Part shown: piece after piece, positions 1 to 7,598 of the stretch
Numbering within the stretch: the stretch's first letter is position 1
Layout of the letters: the number at the start of each line of letters is the position of its first letter
Source of the DNA: Chthoniobacterales bacterium
Lineage (GTDB): Bacteria > Verrucomicrobiota > Verrucomicrobiia > Chthoniobacterales > UBA10450
Direction of reading: 5' to 3'
Assembly (NCBI GenBank): GCA_013695925.1
Contig: JACCZO010000303.1
Location: 1 to 33,048 of the forward strand
DNA length: 33,048 nt
Notes under the pieces: model-generated
The model's input: only the letters and a program-made list of their open reading frames with translations
Databases searched by the model: none
Told to the model about the DNA's origin: nothing
Translations under genes and position numbers: made by a program

Positions 1-52
1 AGCGCAAGCTTCCAGCTTGCCCGGCGGAAAATGCAAGCTGGAAGCTTGCGCT
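1..52. repeat. Perfect 20-bp inverted repeat (REP-like hairpin)
   Basis: Bases 1-20 and 33-52 are exact reverse complements around a 12-base spacer, built on the core GCAAGCTGGAAGCTTGCGCT. It lies just past the stop of the minus-strand lipoprotein gene. It may be a dispersed REP-type repeat or a transcription end signal. There is no T-run on the minus-strand side, so a REP is the better guess. The left edge of the element may lie outside the window. Confidence 0.7.
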
Positions 53-67
53 ACCCTACGGTTGCTT

Positions 68-376
68 CTACGGCTCGCGTCCCAGGTTCGTGTCCTTGCT
101 GTCCACTTCGTCGTTCTTGAAAGTGATCATGGCGAACTTGGCGCCGTCCTCGTAGCGGTAGGTCGTTTTCTTGAAAATGACCATGTCCTTCGTCTCCGCA
201 GTGGTCGGAGCGCCAAGGATGGCTTCGACCTGCGCTTTCGACATCCCGAGGCTGATCTGGTCATAGTTTGCGCTGGTTAACTTGGAGCCGGATAGCGCGT
301 TGCGTTCGCACGCTCCTAAGGAAAGGAACGCGAGAGCGGAGAAGAGGATTCCGAGGAATTGAATTTTGCTTTTCAT
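68..376 (-). CDS. Small lipoprotein, DUF3862/BamE-like
   Basis: A 102-residue protein. The N-terminus is a lipoprotein signal: MKSK, a hydrophobic stretch, then LGAC with the lipidated cysteine at residue 23. The mature part (about 33-98) has the pattern LTSANYDQISLGMSKAQVEAIL-G-P followed by an aromatic-rich beta hairpin and ITFKNDEV. This matches the DUF3862/SmpA-OmlA (BamE-like) fold, small envelope proteins often involved in outer-membrane assembly or protein binding. A longer reading frame extends upstream but runs through nuoD in another frame; the ATG at 376 starts the signal peptide. It begins 8 bases after the nuoD stop and is probably co-transcribed. The family is well supported; the role is inferred. 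Confidence 0.8.
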   Translation of the reverse strand: MKSKIQFLGILFSALAFLSLGACERNALSGSKLTSANYDQISLGMSKAQVEAILGAPTTAETKDMVIFKKTTYRYEDGAKFAMITFKNDEVDSKDTNLGREP

Positions 377-384
377 AATGTTTT

Positions 385-1641
385 TCACCTGTCGCATTCT
401 CCCATCACGAAGTCCAGACTGCCGAGGATTGCGACCACGTCGCTCATCATGCTGCCCGGGAGCAGCTCGGGCAGGATGCTCAGGTTGACGAACGACGGCG
501 CGCGGATCTTGAGCCGGTGCGGGACGCCGCCGCCTTTGCTGTTGATGTAAAAGCCGAGCTCGCCCTTCGGATTTTCGGCCGCGAAATAGACTTCGCCCGG
601 GGGCGCGTCGAGGCCTTCGGTTACGACGATGAAATGGTGAATCAATTCCTCCATTTTCGTCATGACGCGCGCTTTCGGCGGGAGCATGTTTTTCCAATCG
701 ACGACATTGATCGGGCCGGGCGGGAGTTTGTCGATCACCTGTCGCAGAATCCGCACGCTTTGCCGCATCTCCTCGATCCGCACCAGGTAACGATCGTAGC
801 AATCGCCCGCGCTCCCGATCGCGACCTCGAAATCATATTGCTCGTAATCGAGATAGGGATGCGCGCGTCGCAGATCGTGTTCGACGCCACTGCCGCGCAG
901 GTTCGGCCCGGAAAGAGCGTAGGCGATGGCGCGATCCTTCGTGATCACGCCGACATCGCGGGTGCGGTCGACGAAGATGCGATTGCGGGTCAGCAGCTTG
1001 TCGATCTCGTCGAGCTGCGGGAGGAAGCCGTCGAGAAAAGCCTCCAGCTGCGGGATGAAAGTGTCCGGCAAATCGCGGATCTGTCCGCCGACCCGTGTGT
1101 AGGAAGTGGTGAAGCGCGCGCCGGTCAGGAGCTCGAACAAATTATAAAGTTTCTCGCGTTCGGTGAAGGTGTAGAGAAAGACCGTCATCGCCCCGAGATC
1201 GAGCGCCATCGCGCCCAGGCCCAGCAAATGGGCCGAAAGTCGCGCCGTTTCACAACAGATGACGCGGATCGCTTTCCCGCGCGGCGGAAGTTCCCATCCC
1301 ATCAGTTTCTCGACCGCGAGCGCGTAGGCGACGTTGTTCGCGAGCGGCGCGAGATAATCGAGCCGGTCCGTGTAGGGCACGAACTGGTTGTATTGCATGT
1401 TCTCCGCGATCTTCTCGTCGCCCCGATGCAGGTAGCCGACGTCGGGCGTCGCCTTTGTCACCAACTCGCCGTCGAGTTCGAGCACGAGCCGCAGGACGCC
1501 GTGCGTGGCCGGGTGCGACGGCCCCATATTCAGAATCATCTTCTCGCCAATCAGGTCGTCGTTAGGCGCAGCCTCCGCCGGAACCTGCAGAGTGCGGGCG
1601 AGCGGATCGGGCGCTGCGAGTTCGCGGGTGGTGTTGGGCAT
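385..1641 (-). CDS. nuoD: NADH-quinone oxidoreductase subunit D
   Basis: The 418-residue 49-kDa subunit of respiratory complex I, which with NuoB forms the quinone-binding site in the peripheral arm. Family landmarks are GPSHPATHG (residues 40-48), the YLHRGDEKIAE and YTDRLDYLAP motifs, SGPNLRGSG, and a C-terminus with ENPKGELGFY and DFVMGECDR. It is full length, with about 35 extra residues before the conserved start. The upstream gene is a TonB-like protein rather than nuoC, so this nuoD does not sit in a canonical nuoA-N operon on its 5' side. What lies further downstream beyond the lipoprotein is outside the window. Confidence 0.97.
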   Translation of the reverse strand: MPNTTRELAAPDPLARTLQVPAEAAPNDDLIGEKMILNMGPSHPATHGVLRLVLELDGELVTKATPDVGYLHRGDEKIAENMQYNQFVPYTDRLDYLAPLANNVAYALAVEKLMGWELPPRGKAIRVICCETARLSAHLLGLGAMALDLGAMTVFLYTFTEREKLYNLFELLTGARFTTSYTRVGGQIRDLPDTFIPQLEAFLDGFLPQLDEIDKLLTRNRIFVDRTRDVGVITKDRAIAYALSGPNLRGSGVEHDLRRAHPYLDYEQYDFEVAIGSAGDCYDRYLVRIEEMRQSVRILRQVIDKLPPGPINVVDWKNMLPPKARVMTKMEELIHHFIVVTEGLDAPPGEVYFAAENPKGELGFYINSKGGGVPHRLKIRAPSFVNLSILPELLPGSMMSDVVAILGSLDFVMGECDR

Positions 1642-1716
1642 GGCCGGCCGTTTATGCTCGCAACGCCGCTGGCCCGCGCAAGCGGGAAAGTTGCGCGACG
1701 AAGGCGAAGGCCGATC

Positions 1717-2349
1717 TCAGAGCACGAATGTAATCGGGACCTTGACCGTTTCGCCGACAAACTGCGGATAGGCTTTCCAGGTCTGGATGCCGTCGATCGC
1801 GGCCTGATCATAGGGCGGGTAACCGGAACTCTGCAGCACCTTCACCGCGCTGGGATGACCATCGAATCCAATCGTGAACTGGAGCAAGACCGTCCCCGGC
1901 TTGCGATGAAAATACCGGGCGGACGATGGAGTTCGAATGACGCCGCGACGTTGCCAGGCCGAGCCGCGCTGTCCGGCGTCGAGGAGGACCGCGCGCGCCA
2001 CATTCGCGTCGTTCGCGCCGCGCTTGAATTCGATCTCGATCAGGCGGCCTTTTTCCGTGTCGGGGGGTGTGAGCTTCGCCGGGTCGAGTCGCCATTGCAG
2101 TGCGGCCATGCGGGCGGCGGCGTCGAGCCGATCGCTGCCGCTCCCTTTCGCAATCTTCACTTCTTTTACCCGGCCATCTTTTTTCAGATACAGACGCAGC
2201 GTAACCGTTCCGGAATATTTATGCAGCGCGGAAACCAGTGGATAGGGCGGTTGCGGCGCCTCCAGCCAATCCGAGCTGGCAGCTTCGCCTTTCGAAAGAA
2301 GCACGAAGAACGAGATCAGCAGGAAGAGGAGGACACGGGGCAATCGCAT
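1717..2349 (-). CDS. Exported protein with two TonB C-terminal domains
   Basis: 210 residues. An N-terminal hydrophobic segment (about 5-22, ending GEAAS) looks like a cleavable signal peptide or single anchor. Two TonB_C-like modules follow. The first (about 33-95) has PPYPLVSALHKYSGTVTLRL, KDGRVKEVKIAKGSG and AAALQWR; the second (about 145-208) has HRKPGTVLLQFTIGFDG, VKVLQSSGYPPYD and TWKAYP. TonB_C domains normally contact TonB-dependent receptors at the outer membrane. The usual proline-rich periplasm-spanning linker is absent, so energy transduction is unlikely and a periplasmic scaffold or partner role is more plausible (inference). It is divergent from fabD. Confidence 0.82.
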   Translation of the reverse strand: MRLPRVLLFLLISFFVLLSKGEAASSDWLEAPQPPYPLVSALHKYSGTVTLRLYLKKDGRVKEVKIAKGSGSDRLDAAARMAALQWRLDPAKLTPPDTEKGRLIEIEFKRGANDANVARAVLLDAGQRGSAWQRRGVIRTPSSARYFHRKPGTVLLQFTIGFDGHPSAVKVLQSSGYPPYDQAAIDGIQTWKAYPQFVGETVKVPITFVL

Positions 2350-2435
2350 CGGGCGGAGCGTAGGAAGTCACCACCGATCGGGCAAGAAGAACCTTCGGGG
2401 TTGAATGCGCTCATCTTCCAGGCATCATCGCCAGC

Positions 2436-3389
2436 ATGAGCAGAAAAATCGCACTTCTTTTTGCCGGGCAGGGCGCGCAAACCGTCGGGATGGGGCATGA
2501 CTTGGCGAAGGAATTCACCGAGGCGGCCGATCTGTTCCAGCGCGCGGACGAGGTCCTCGGCCGCAACCTGCGCGAGATCGCGTGGTCGGGTCCGATCGAG
2601 GAACTGACCCGCACCTCGAATTGTCAGCCCGCGCTCTACGTGCACGGGCTGGCCTGCCTGAGCGTGCTGCGCGAAATCGCGGGGGAGCTGCCGATCACGG
2701 CCGCGGCCGGCTTGTCGTTGGGCGAGTGGACCGCGCACGCGGCGGCCGGAACCTTTTCATTCGAAGAAGGTTTGCGCCTGGTCGAACAACGCGGGTGTTT
2801 CATGGAAGCGGCCTGCGAAGCGACCTCCGGCGCAATGGCGGCTGTGATCGGCGGGGATGAAGCGGGGGTCCGCCGGCTCGCGGCGGCGGCCGATGTTGAT
2901 GTCGCAAATTTGAATTCTCCGGGGCAAATCGTGGTGTCGGGCGACCGTAGGAAAGTTGAAAATGCGGTGGGGCTGGCGAAGGAGTACGGCATTCGTCGGG
3001 CTACGCTCCTGAATGTGGCGGGGGCCTATCATTCGCGATTAATGGAATCGGCTCGCATTCAAGTCGGCGAATCACTTAAGGACGTTGTTTTGCAAAAACC
3101 GTCCTTTCCTGTGATCAGTAATGTGAACGGAAAACAGGTGGACTCTGCCGACGAAATCCGCCAGACCCTGCAAGCGCAAGTGATCGGCACCGTGCGCTGG
3201 ACCGATTGCATGGAGAGGATGCTGGAGATGGGGTGCGATCTTTTTCTCGAACTCGGGCCGGGCGGTGTTCTGGCGGGACTGCTGCAGCGGACGCAGAAAG
3301 GCGCGGAGGTGCTGAGCGTGAGCGATGTCCGGTCGTTGCAAAGCTGCGTGGAAAAGTTGCGGGAGCTGGATATTTGCAAGCCTGTTTGA
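2436..3389 (+). CDS. fabD: Malonyl-CoA:ACP transacylase
   Basis: 317 residues. It transfers malonyl from CoA to acyl carrier protein to supply fatty-acid elongation in the cytoplasm. The sequence has the N-terminal FAGQGAQ motif (9-15), the nucleophile elbow GLSLGE with Ser94, QRG (118-120) whose Arg positions the malonyl carboxylate, NSPGQIVVSG (160-169) and catalytic His199 in AGAYHS. Length is normal. The common GHSLGE is GLSLGE here, a substitution also seen in other FabD proteins. It stands alone: fabH, fabG and acpP are not adjacent. The ATG at 2436 gives the standard short start before KIALLFAGQG. Confidence 0.96.
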   Translation: MSRKIALLFAGQGAQTVGMGHDLAKEFTEAADLFQRADEVLGRNLREIAWSGPIEELTRTSNCQPALYVHGLACLSVLREIAGELPITAAAGLSLGEWTAHAAAGTFSFEEGLRLVEQRGCFMEAACEATSGAMAAVIGGDEAGVRRLAAAADVDVANLNSPGQIVVSGDRRKVENAVGLAKEYGIRRATLLNVAGAYHSRLMESARIQVGESLKDVVLQKPSFPVISNVNGKQVDSADEIRQTLQAQVIGTVRWTDCMERMLEMGCDLFLELGPGGVLAGLLQRTQKGAEVLSVSDVRSLQSCVEKLRELDICKPV

Positions 3390-3395
3390 TTCTGT

Positions 3396-3445
3396 GAATC
3401 GTGCTCCTGACCGGAAGGAACGTGCCCGAATTATGAGCACGAGTG
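3396..3445. repeat. Intergenic inverted repeat of the TCGTGCTC / GAGCACGA family
   Basis: AATCGTGCTC (3397-3406) faces TGAGCACGAG (3434-3443) across about 27 bases, giving a short imperfect hairpin just after the fabD stop. The same words recur in two other intergenic spots, 30622-30681 and 31399-31446. There is no clear T-tract, so a terminator role is possible but not shown. Confidence 0.5.
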
Positions 3446-3510
3446 GGGGGAGCACGGCCTTTTTCCCGGCTTGCACGAACGATTAATCCTGCTAAGACCG
3501 GGATTCCCAA

Positions 3511-4623
3511 ATGAACTTGCCGCTCCTCACTTCACGTTCCCGCGTGATGCTATTCGCCCCCCATCCGGACGACGAATCCCTCGCCACCGGCGTTTTCCTG
3601 CAGCGCGCGGTCGCGGCGGGCGCGGCGGTCCGGGTCGTTTATGCGACGGATGGCGAACGCAATGGCTGGCCGCAACGGGTGCTCGAAGGCAAGGTGCGCA
3701 TCGGCGAGAGCGACCGTCGCCGCTGGGGCGCGCGACGCCAGGCGGAAGCGCTGGCCGCCCTCCAAACTCTTGGGGTGGCAAGGGAATGTGTCGAGTTTCT
3801 CTCCTTGCCGGACCAGGGCGTGACCGATCTTTTGCTCGCCGGCTGCGACGAAACCGTGCGGCGTCTGGCGGACGTGATTCGTTTCTGGGAGCCGACGCAT
3901 CTGCTCATCCCCTCCGCGGCCGATACGCATCCCGATCACAGCGGTCTCGCCGTCCTCCTCGGGGTCGCGATTGATGATCATTTACCCCCACAACATGAGA
4001 TGACCCAACTCCATTATCTCGTGCACGGAGCCAGCCAATCATTTGCCCGCGAGGCCCACGAACTTTTCAGCAGCCCGCTGGAGAAAAAATTGAAGCGGCG
4101 CGCGATTGTCAGTCATGTCACGCAGGTCGCGCTCTCGCGGCGTCGGTTTCTGGCCTACGCCAAACGTCCCGAGCGTTTCATGATCGGCGGTCGAGAAGCC
4201 ATGCGCGCGTGTGACGGGCCGATCCATTCCTTCCTCCGTGAACGCAATGAACTCCATCTCCACGTCGCTTTTACCCTCAAGCCCCTGCGGGCGGAAGGAG
4301 CTTCACTTTACCTCCTCGGCCATGATGGGAATGGCGATCTTCGCCGACTGCGCACAACGCTGCCGGGCCGGAGCGTGAAGATCGACCTGATCGATTGCGC
4401 GACCGGCGCGATCGCCTGCATCGGCCGTTATCAGGGCGATGCTTTTAGCGGGGAGATTTTGCTGCCGCTCCACGGTTTTGTCACGAGCCGCGCGATCTTT
4501 GTGAAACTCGATCGGCGTGTCTGGTTCTTTGATGAAGCCGGCTGGATCGAGATTGCCGCGCCCGTCGCGCAGGTGACGGCCTTTCGCCCGCCCCTTGCGC
4601 GCCGCGAGCTGGCTGTTGCCTGA
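3511..4623 (+). CDS. PIG-L (LmbE) family zinc deacetylase with C-terminal extension
   Basis: 370 residues. The PIG-L/LmbE fold removes N-acetyl groups from GlcNAc-type substrates using zinc. The zinc and catalytic motif PHPDDE is at 17-22 and the second ligand motif HPDHSG at 140-145, so His18, Asp21 and His143 are the expected ligands. There is no signal peptide, so it is probably cytoplasmic. Family members are usually about 220-280 residues; residues after about 240 form an extra beta-rich region without a family I recognise. The substrate cannot be told; options include cell-wall sugars, a glycolipid, or bacillithiol-like thiols. It is followed 10 bases later by a YqeY-like gene. Confidence 0.88.
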   Translation: MNLPLLTSRSRVMLFAPHPDDESLATGVFLQRAVAAGAAVRVVYATDGERNGWPQRVLEGKVRIGESDRRRWGARRQAEALAALQTLGVARECVEFLSLPDQGVTDLLLAGCDETVRRLADVIRFWEPTHLLIPSAADTHPDHSGLAVLLGVAIDDHLPPQHEMTQLHYLVHGASQSFAREAHELFSSPLEKKLKRRAIVSHVTQVALSRRRFLAYAKRPERFMIGGREAMRACDGPIHSFLRERNELHLHVAFTLKPLRAEGASLYLLGHDGNGDLRRLRTTLPGRSVKIDLIDCATGAIACIGRYQGDAFSGEILLPLHGFVTSRAIFVKLDRRVWFFDEAGWIEIAAPVAQVTAFRPPLARRELAVA

Positions 4624-4633
4624 CGAGTTTTTT

Positions 4634-5086
4634 ATGAGCCTCGCCCAGCAAATCGATTCCGACCTGAAGGACGCGATGCGCGCCAAAGACGCGAGCAGGC
4701 TCGGCGTCCTGCGGATGTTAAAATCGGCCCTCAAATACGCCGCGATCGAAAAATCGGGCGCGGAAGGCGAGCTGGATGAGGCGGAAGCGACCGCGGTCAT
4801 CCGCAAACAGGTCAAACAACGCCAGGATTCGATCGAGAGCTTCGAGAAAGGCGGGCGGGCCGAGCTGGCAGAGAAGGAAAAGAGCGAGCTCGCAATTTTG
4901 CAGGGTTATCTCCCGGCCGCGATGGACGCGGACGAAATTGCCCGGCTCGTGAGGGAGGCGATCGCGGAAGTCGGCGCCACCTCGCGCGCGCAGATGGGCG
5001 CGGTCATGAAAGCGCTCGGCCCGAAAGTCGCGGGGCGGGCCGACGGCAGGACGCTCAGCCAGGAAGTGCAGCGACAGCTCGCCTAA
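4634..5086 (+). CDS. yqeY: GatB/YqeY domain protein
   Basis: 150 residues, the usual YqeY length. Family features are the N-terminal LAQQIDSDLKDAMRAKD and LGVLRMLKSALKYAAIE, the KQVKQRQDSIESFEKGGR helix, the EKSELAILQGYLPAAMD linker and the C-terminal MGAVMKALGPKVAGRADG. The fold equals the tRNA-binding tail of the GatB subunit of tRNA amidotransferase. The free-standing protein is of uncertain function, possibly tRNA-linked. The reading frame is open upstream, but the ATG at 4634 gives the conserved MSLAQQI start. It lies between the deacetylase gene and ispD with short spacers, so these are probably one operon. Confidence 0.93.
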   Translation: MSLAQQIDSDLKDAMRAKDASRLGVLRMLKSALKYAAIEKSGAEGELDEAEATAVIRKQVKQRQDSIESFEKGGRAELAEKEKSELAILQGYLPAAMDADEIARLVREAIAEVGATSRAQMGAVMKALGPKVAGRADGRTLSQEVQRQLA

Positions 5087-5096
5087 CGAGCTCCTT

Positions 5097-5777
5097 ATGC
5101 TGAGCGCGATCATCGTCGCTGGCGGCCGCAGCCAGCGGATGGGCTTCGACAAGCTCCTCGCGTCCCTCGCCGGCAGATCGGTCGTGGCCCATTCCATCGC
5201 CGCTTTCGAGCAAACCAAGTCCGTCACCGACATCATCCTCGTCGGCCGGGCGGAGCGCCTCTCTGCCTACGAAAAGATCGTCGCGCTCCAGGGCTTCGGA
5301 AAAGTTTCGGCGATCATTCCCGGGGGCGCACGCCGCCAGGATTCGGTCCGCTGCGGCCTGCAGAAACTGCCGGCGGAAAATGACTTTGTCGCCGTTCACG
5401 ACGCCGCCCGCCCGCTCGTTCGTCCGGAAATGATCGAGCAGATATTCCAGCTCGCCCGCCGGCACGGCGGAGCGGCCAGCGCCGCCCCGGTCAGCGACAC
5501 GCTGAAACGCGTCGATCGGGAGCTGGCAGTGATCGGCGGCGTGGAGCGAGCCGATCTCTTCGCGGTTCAGACTCCGCAGATTTTCCAGCGCGAGCTTTTG
5601 GAAAAGGCGTATGCCGCGATCTTCGAGGCGGGCCTCGATGTGACGGACGAGATTTCCGCCGTGGAACGCGCCGGCGGCCGGGTCGTCCTCTTGCCTAACG
5701 AAGAGCCGAACTTCAAGATCACCTGGCCGGCCGACCTCCCGCTGGCCGAATTTGTCCTTCGCCAGCGAGCCGTCTAA
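5097..5777 (+). CDS. ispD: 2-C-methyl-D-erythritol 4-phosphate cytidylyltransferase
   Basis: 226 residues. It catalyses CTP plus MEP to CDP-ME, the third step of the non-mevalonate isoprenoid pathway. The nucleotide-binding start is IIVAGGRSQRMGFDK with Arg14 and Lys19. It also has GGARRQDSV, the VHDAARPLV metal/substrate motif, TPQIFQ, VTDE and a C-terminal NFKITWPADL, equal to the family's IKITTPEDL. Length is normal. ispF is not next to it. Two copies of the TCGTTAGGC word (as GCCTAACGA) lie just before the gene and inside it, the latter coding Pro-Asn-Glu. Confidence 0.96.
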   Translation: MLSAIIVAGGRSQRMGFDKLLASLAGRSVVAHSIAAFEQTKSVTDIILVGRAERLSAYEKIVALQGFGKVSAIIPGGARRQDSVRCGLQKLPAENDFVAVHDAARPLVRPEMIEQIFQLARRHGGAASAAPVSDTLKRVDRELAVIGGVERADLFAVQTPQIFQRELLEKAYAAIFEAGLDVTDEISAVERAGGRVVLLPNEEPNFKITWPADLPLAEFVLRQRAV

Positions 5778-5810
5778 AACGCGCGCTCGTCGTTCGCGCG
5801 AGGGTCGGCC

Positions 5811-6809
5811 TCAGCCGAGATCCTCCTGGAGGAGCGGGAGGAGCGTCTTGACGTCCGCCGACTGGAAGGCGCGACCTTTCTCGCGCCTGGCCGGCAGAGG
5901 AAGGTCGCGCACCCGGCGGAGGTCGCCATTTTTCCAGACCCAGGCGTCCTGATTGTAAGGTCCTACTTTCCTCGGATCACTCCAAGTGTGGATGGAGATG
6001 AGCCGATCGGAGAGCGCGGCCGCGATGTGCATCGGGCCGCTGTCGACGCTGACAGTGAACCGCGCCCGGCGGATCAGCCAGACGAGTTGCAGGATAGTGG
6101 TGTGATTGAGGAGATTGACGCAATTGTCCGGGACGGGCAGATCGCGTTTGGTGCGACCGACGATGACGACGCGCCGCGGCGCCAGCGCACGGCAGAACTC
6201 TTCGACCGCCAGGTCGCTGAGCGATTTGTTCCGGCCGCGCGCGAAGGGATGGAAAAGGACGAATGGCTCGTCTTCGTCGAAAGGCTGCACCCGGTCGCCG
6301 GTCGGGAGGGGGAATCGCAAAGGGCGCTGGATCGGCACCCCGAAAGTTGCGATGAGCGAGAGATAACGTTCGACGGCATGCGCGTTGCGATCGACCGGCG
6401 CGGTCTGCTGGTAAAAAAGATGGGCGCCCTCACGCGCGTCGTTCATTCCGTAGAACGAGCGGGGATGACTCATCTTTCCGATCAGCGCGCTCCGGAGAAG
6501 GCCCTGGAAATCGAAGGCGACATCCGGCCGCAACCGGCCGACCTCGCGCAGCCATGGGAGGAGATGCTTCGACATGCCAAAACTGCCGAGGCCGCCGCGC
6601 GGAAAAATGTGGACGTGGTCGACGCTTTTGTTGCCGCGCAGGAGCGGGGCCCACTCCGGGTTGATCACCCAGGTGATGTCGGCCTCAGGGTAGGCATCGC
6701 GCAGCAGAGCCGCCGCCGGCAGGGTATGGACAACGTCGCCTAACGAACTCGGCTTGATAATGAGGATGGAACGGATTGCTAATTGCTGACTGCTGATTGC
6801 TGATTTCAT
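5811..6809 (-). CDS. Glycosyltransferase family 9 (heptosyltransferase-like)
   Basis: 332 residues. GT9 enzymes transfer ADP-heptose to the LPS inner core at the cytoplasmic face of the inner membrane. Motifs: IIKPSSLGDVVHTLPA (17-32), FDFQGLLRSALIG (99-111), LFHPFARGRNKSL, IVGRT, and the nucleotide-sugar site SVDSGPMHIAAAL (254-266) with Asp256. Homologues start close to the IIKPSSLGD motif, so residues 1-12 are an extension encoded by an intergenic repeat (6788-6846). No ATG, GTG or TTG lies between, so the ATG at 6809 is retained. The exact acceptor, heptose or another sugar, is not determinable. It is probably the last gene of the acyP-ABC cluster. Confidence 0.88.
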   Translation of the reverse strand: MKSAISSQQLAIRSILIIKPSSLGDVVHTLPAAALLRDAYPEADITWVINPEWAPLLRGNKSVDHVHIFPRGGLGSFGMSKHLLPWLREVGRLRPDVAFDFQGLLRSALIGKMSHPRSFYGMNDAREGAHLFYQQTAPVDRNAHAVERYLSLIATFGVPIQRPLRFPLPTGDRVQPFDEDEPFVLFHPFARGRNKSLSDLAVEEFCRALAPRRVVIVGRTKRDLPVPDNCVNLLNHTTILQLVWLIRRARFTVSVDSGPMHIAAALSDRLISIHTWSDPRKVGPYNQDAWVWKNGDLRRVRDLPLPARREKGRAFQSADVKTLLPLLQEDLG

Positions 6810-6846
6810 CGCCGCAAGTCGCCGGGGGGATTTGCAATCAGCAGTC
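6788..6846. repeat. Inverted repeat GACTGCTGATTGC overlapping a gene start
   Basis: The 13-mer GACTGCTGATTGC (6788-6800) is repeated in inverse form at 6834-6846 and is surrounded by degenerate GCTGATTGC/AATCAGCA units. One arm lies inside the 5' end of the GT9 gene and codes for SAISSQQLAI. It sits between the metallophosphoesterase stop and the GT9 start. It probably belongs to a dispersed intergenic repeat family; I cannot count other copies from this window. Confidence 0.65.
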
Positions 6847-6869
6847 GGAAATCATCAATCAGTAATTTT

Positions 6870-7592
6870 TCAGCGCCCGACCGCGAGCCGGTCGGCAAGG
6901 CGGTCGGGCAGGCCGGCGGCGCGGATTTTGCGCTGGGCGGTCTCGAGATCATACTTCACCCGGCGTTCCTCGACCACCAGGCGGTCGGTGTGCAAAATGC
7001 AGTAGGCGGCGCGCCAATCGCGGTCGCGCGGCTGGCCGATGCTGCCGGGGTTGATGAAATATCTTTTCCCAGGGGAGAGAATGATCTGCCCGACGGCGAT
7101 GCGGCGCACATTGTCCTCGCGCACGAAAGCCGTCGGCCAATGGGTGTGGCCGAAAAAGCAGAGCGAGGTGTGCTGGTAGGTGAAGCTCGCGATGGCGTCG
7201 AGATCATTGAAGACGTAACCCCACTGGCCAGGGGTATCGAGGGTGGCATGGACGATGGTGAAGTCGCGCACCTGCCGGGTGAGGCGGAGATCGGCCAGCC
7301 AGGCTTTTTCGTCGGCGGAGAGCTGGGCCCGGGTCCAGTCTATCGCCTCCTCGGCCAATTCATTGAAACCCTCGGTCGAGCGGACAATCGAGACCTGCTC
7401 GTCATGATTTCCTTTCACGACCGGGCATTCGAGGTCCTGGATAATTTTCAGGCACTCTTTCGGATTGGCGTTGTAGCCGACAACGTCGCCGAGGCAAACG
7501 AAGTTGGTGCAGCCCTGCGCCCTGGCATCAGCCAGCACGGCCTCGAGGGCTTCGAGGTTGGAATGGATGTCGCTGAGAATGGCAAAACGCAT
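6870..7592 (-). CDS. Calcineurin-like metallophosphoesterase (YfcE/MJ0936-like)
   Basis: 240 residues with the complete dinuclear metal site: SDIHSN (Asp8, His10), LGDVVGY (Asp36), GNHDEQ (Asn62, His63), VHATL (His115) and GHTHWP (His149, His151). It is a compact cytoplasmic phosphodiesterase or phosphatase of the type that often hydrolyses cyclic nucleotides, nucleotides or phosphoproteins; no substrate can be assigned. It begins only 6 bases after the TPR gene, so translation is likely coupled. Clustering with ABC genes and acylphosphatase suggests general phosphate or envelope housekeeping but is not decisive. Confidence 0.9.
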   Translation of the reverse strand: MRFAILSDIHSNLEALEAVLADARAQGCTNFVCLGDVVGYNANPKECLKIIQDLECPVVKGNHDEQVSIVRSTEGFNELAEEAIDWTRAQLSADEKAWLADLRLTRQVRDFTIVHATLDTPGQWGYVFNDLDAIASFTYQHTSLCFFGHTHWPTAFVREDNVRRIAVGQIILSPGKRYFINPGSIGQPRDRDWRAAYCILHTDRLVVEERRVKYDLETAQRKIRAAGLPDRLADRLAVGR

Positions 7593-7598
7593 CGGAGG

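Noticed and set aside
517..2439. 640-codon plus-strand open frame opposite nuoD and the TonB-like gene
   Set aside because: It is the antisense shadow of two clear genes in a GC-rich genome; the translation is Arg/Asp-rich low-complexity sequence without any family motif.
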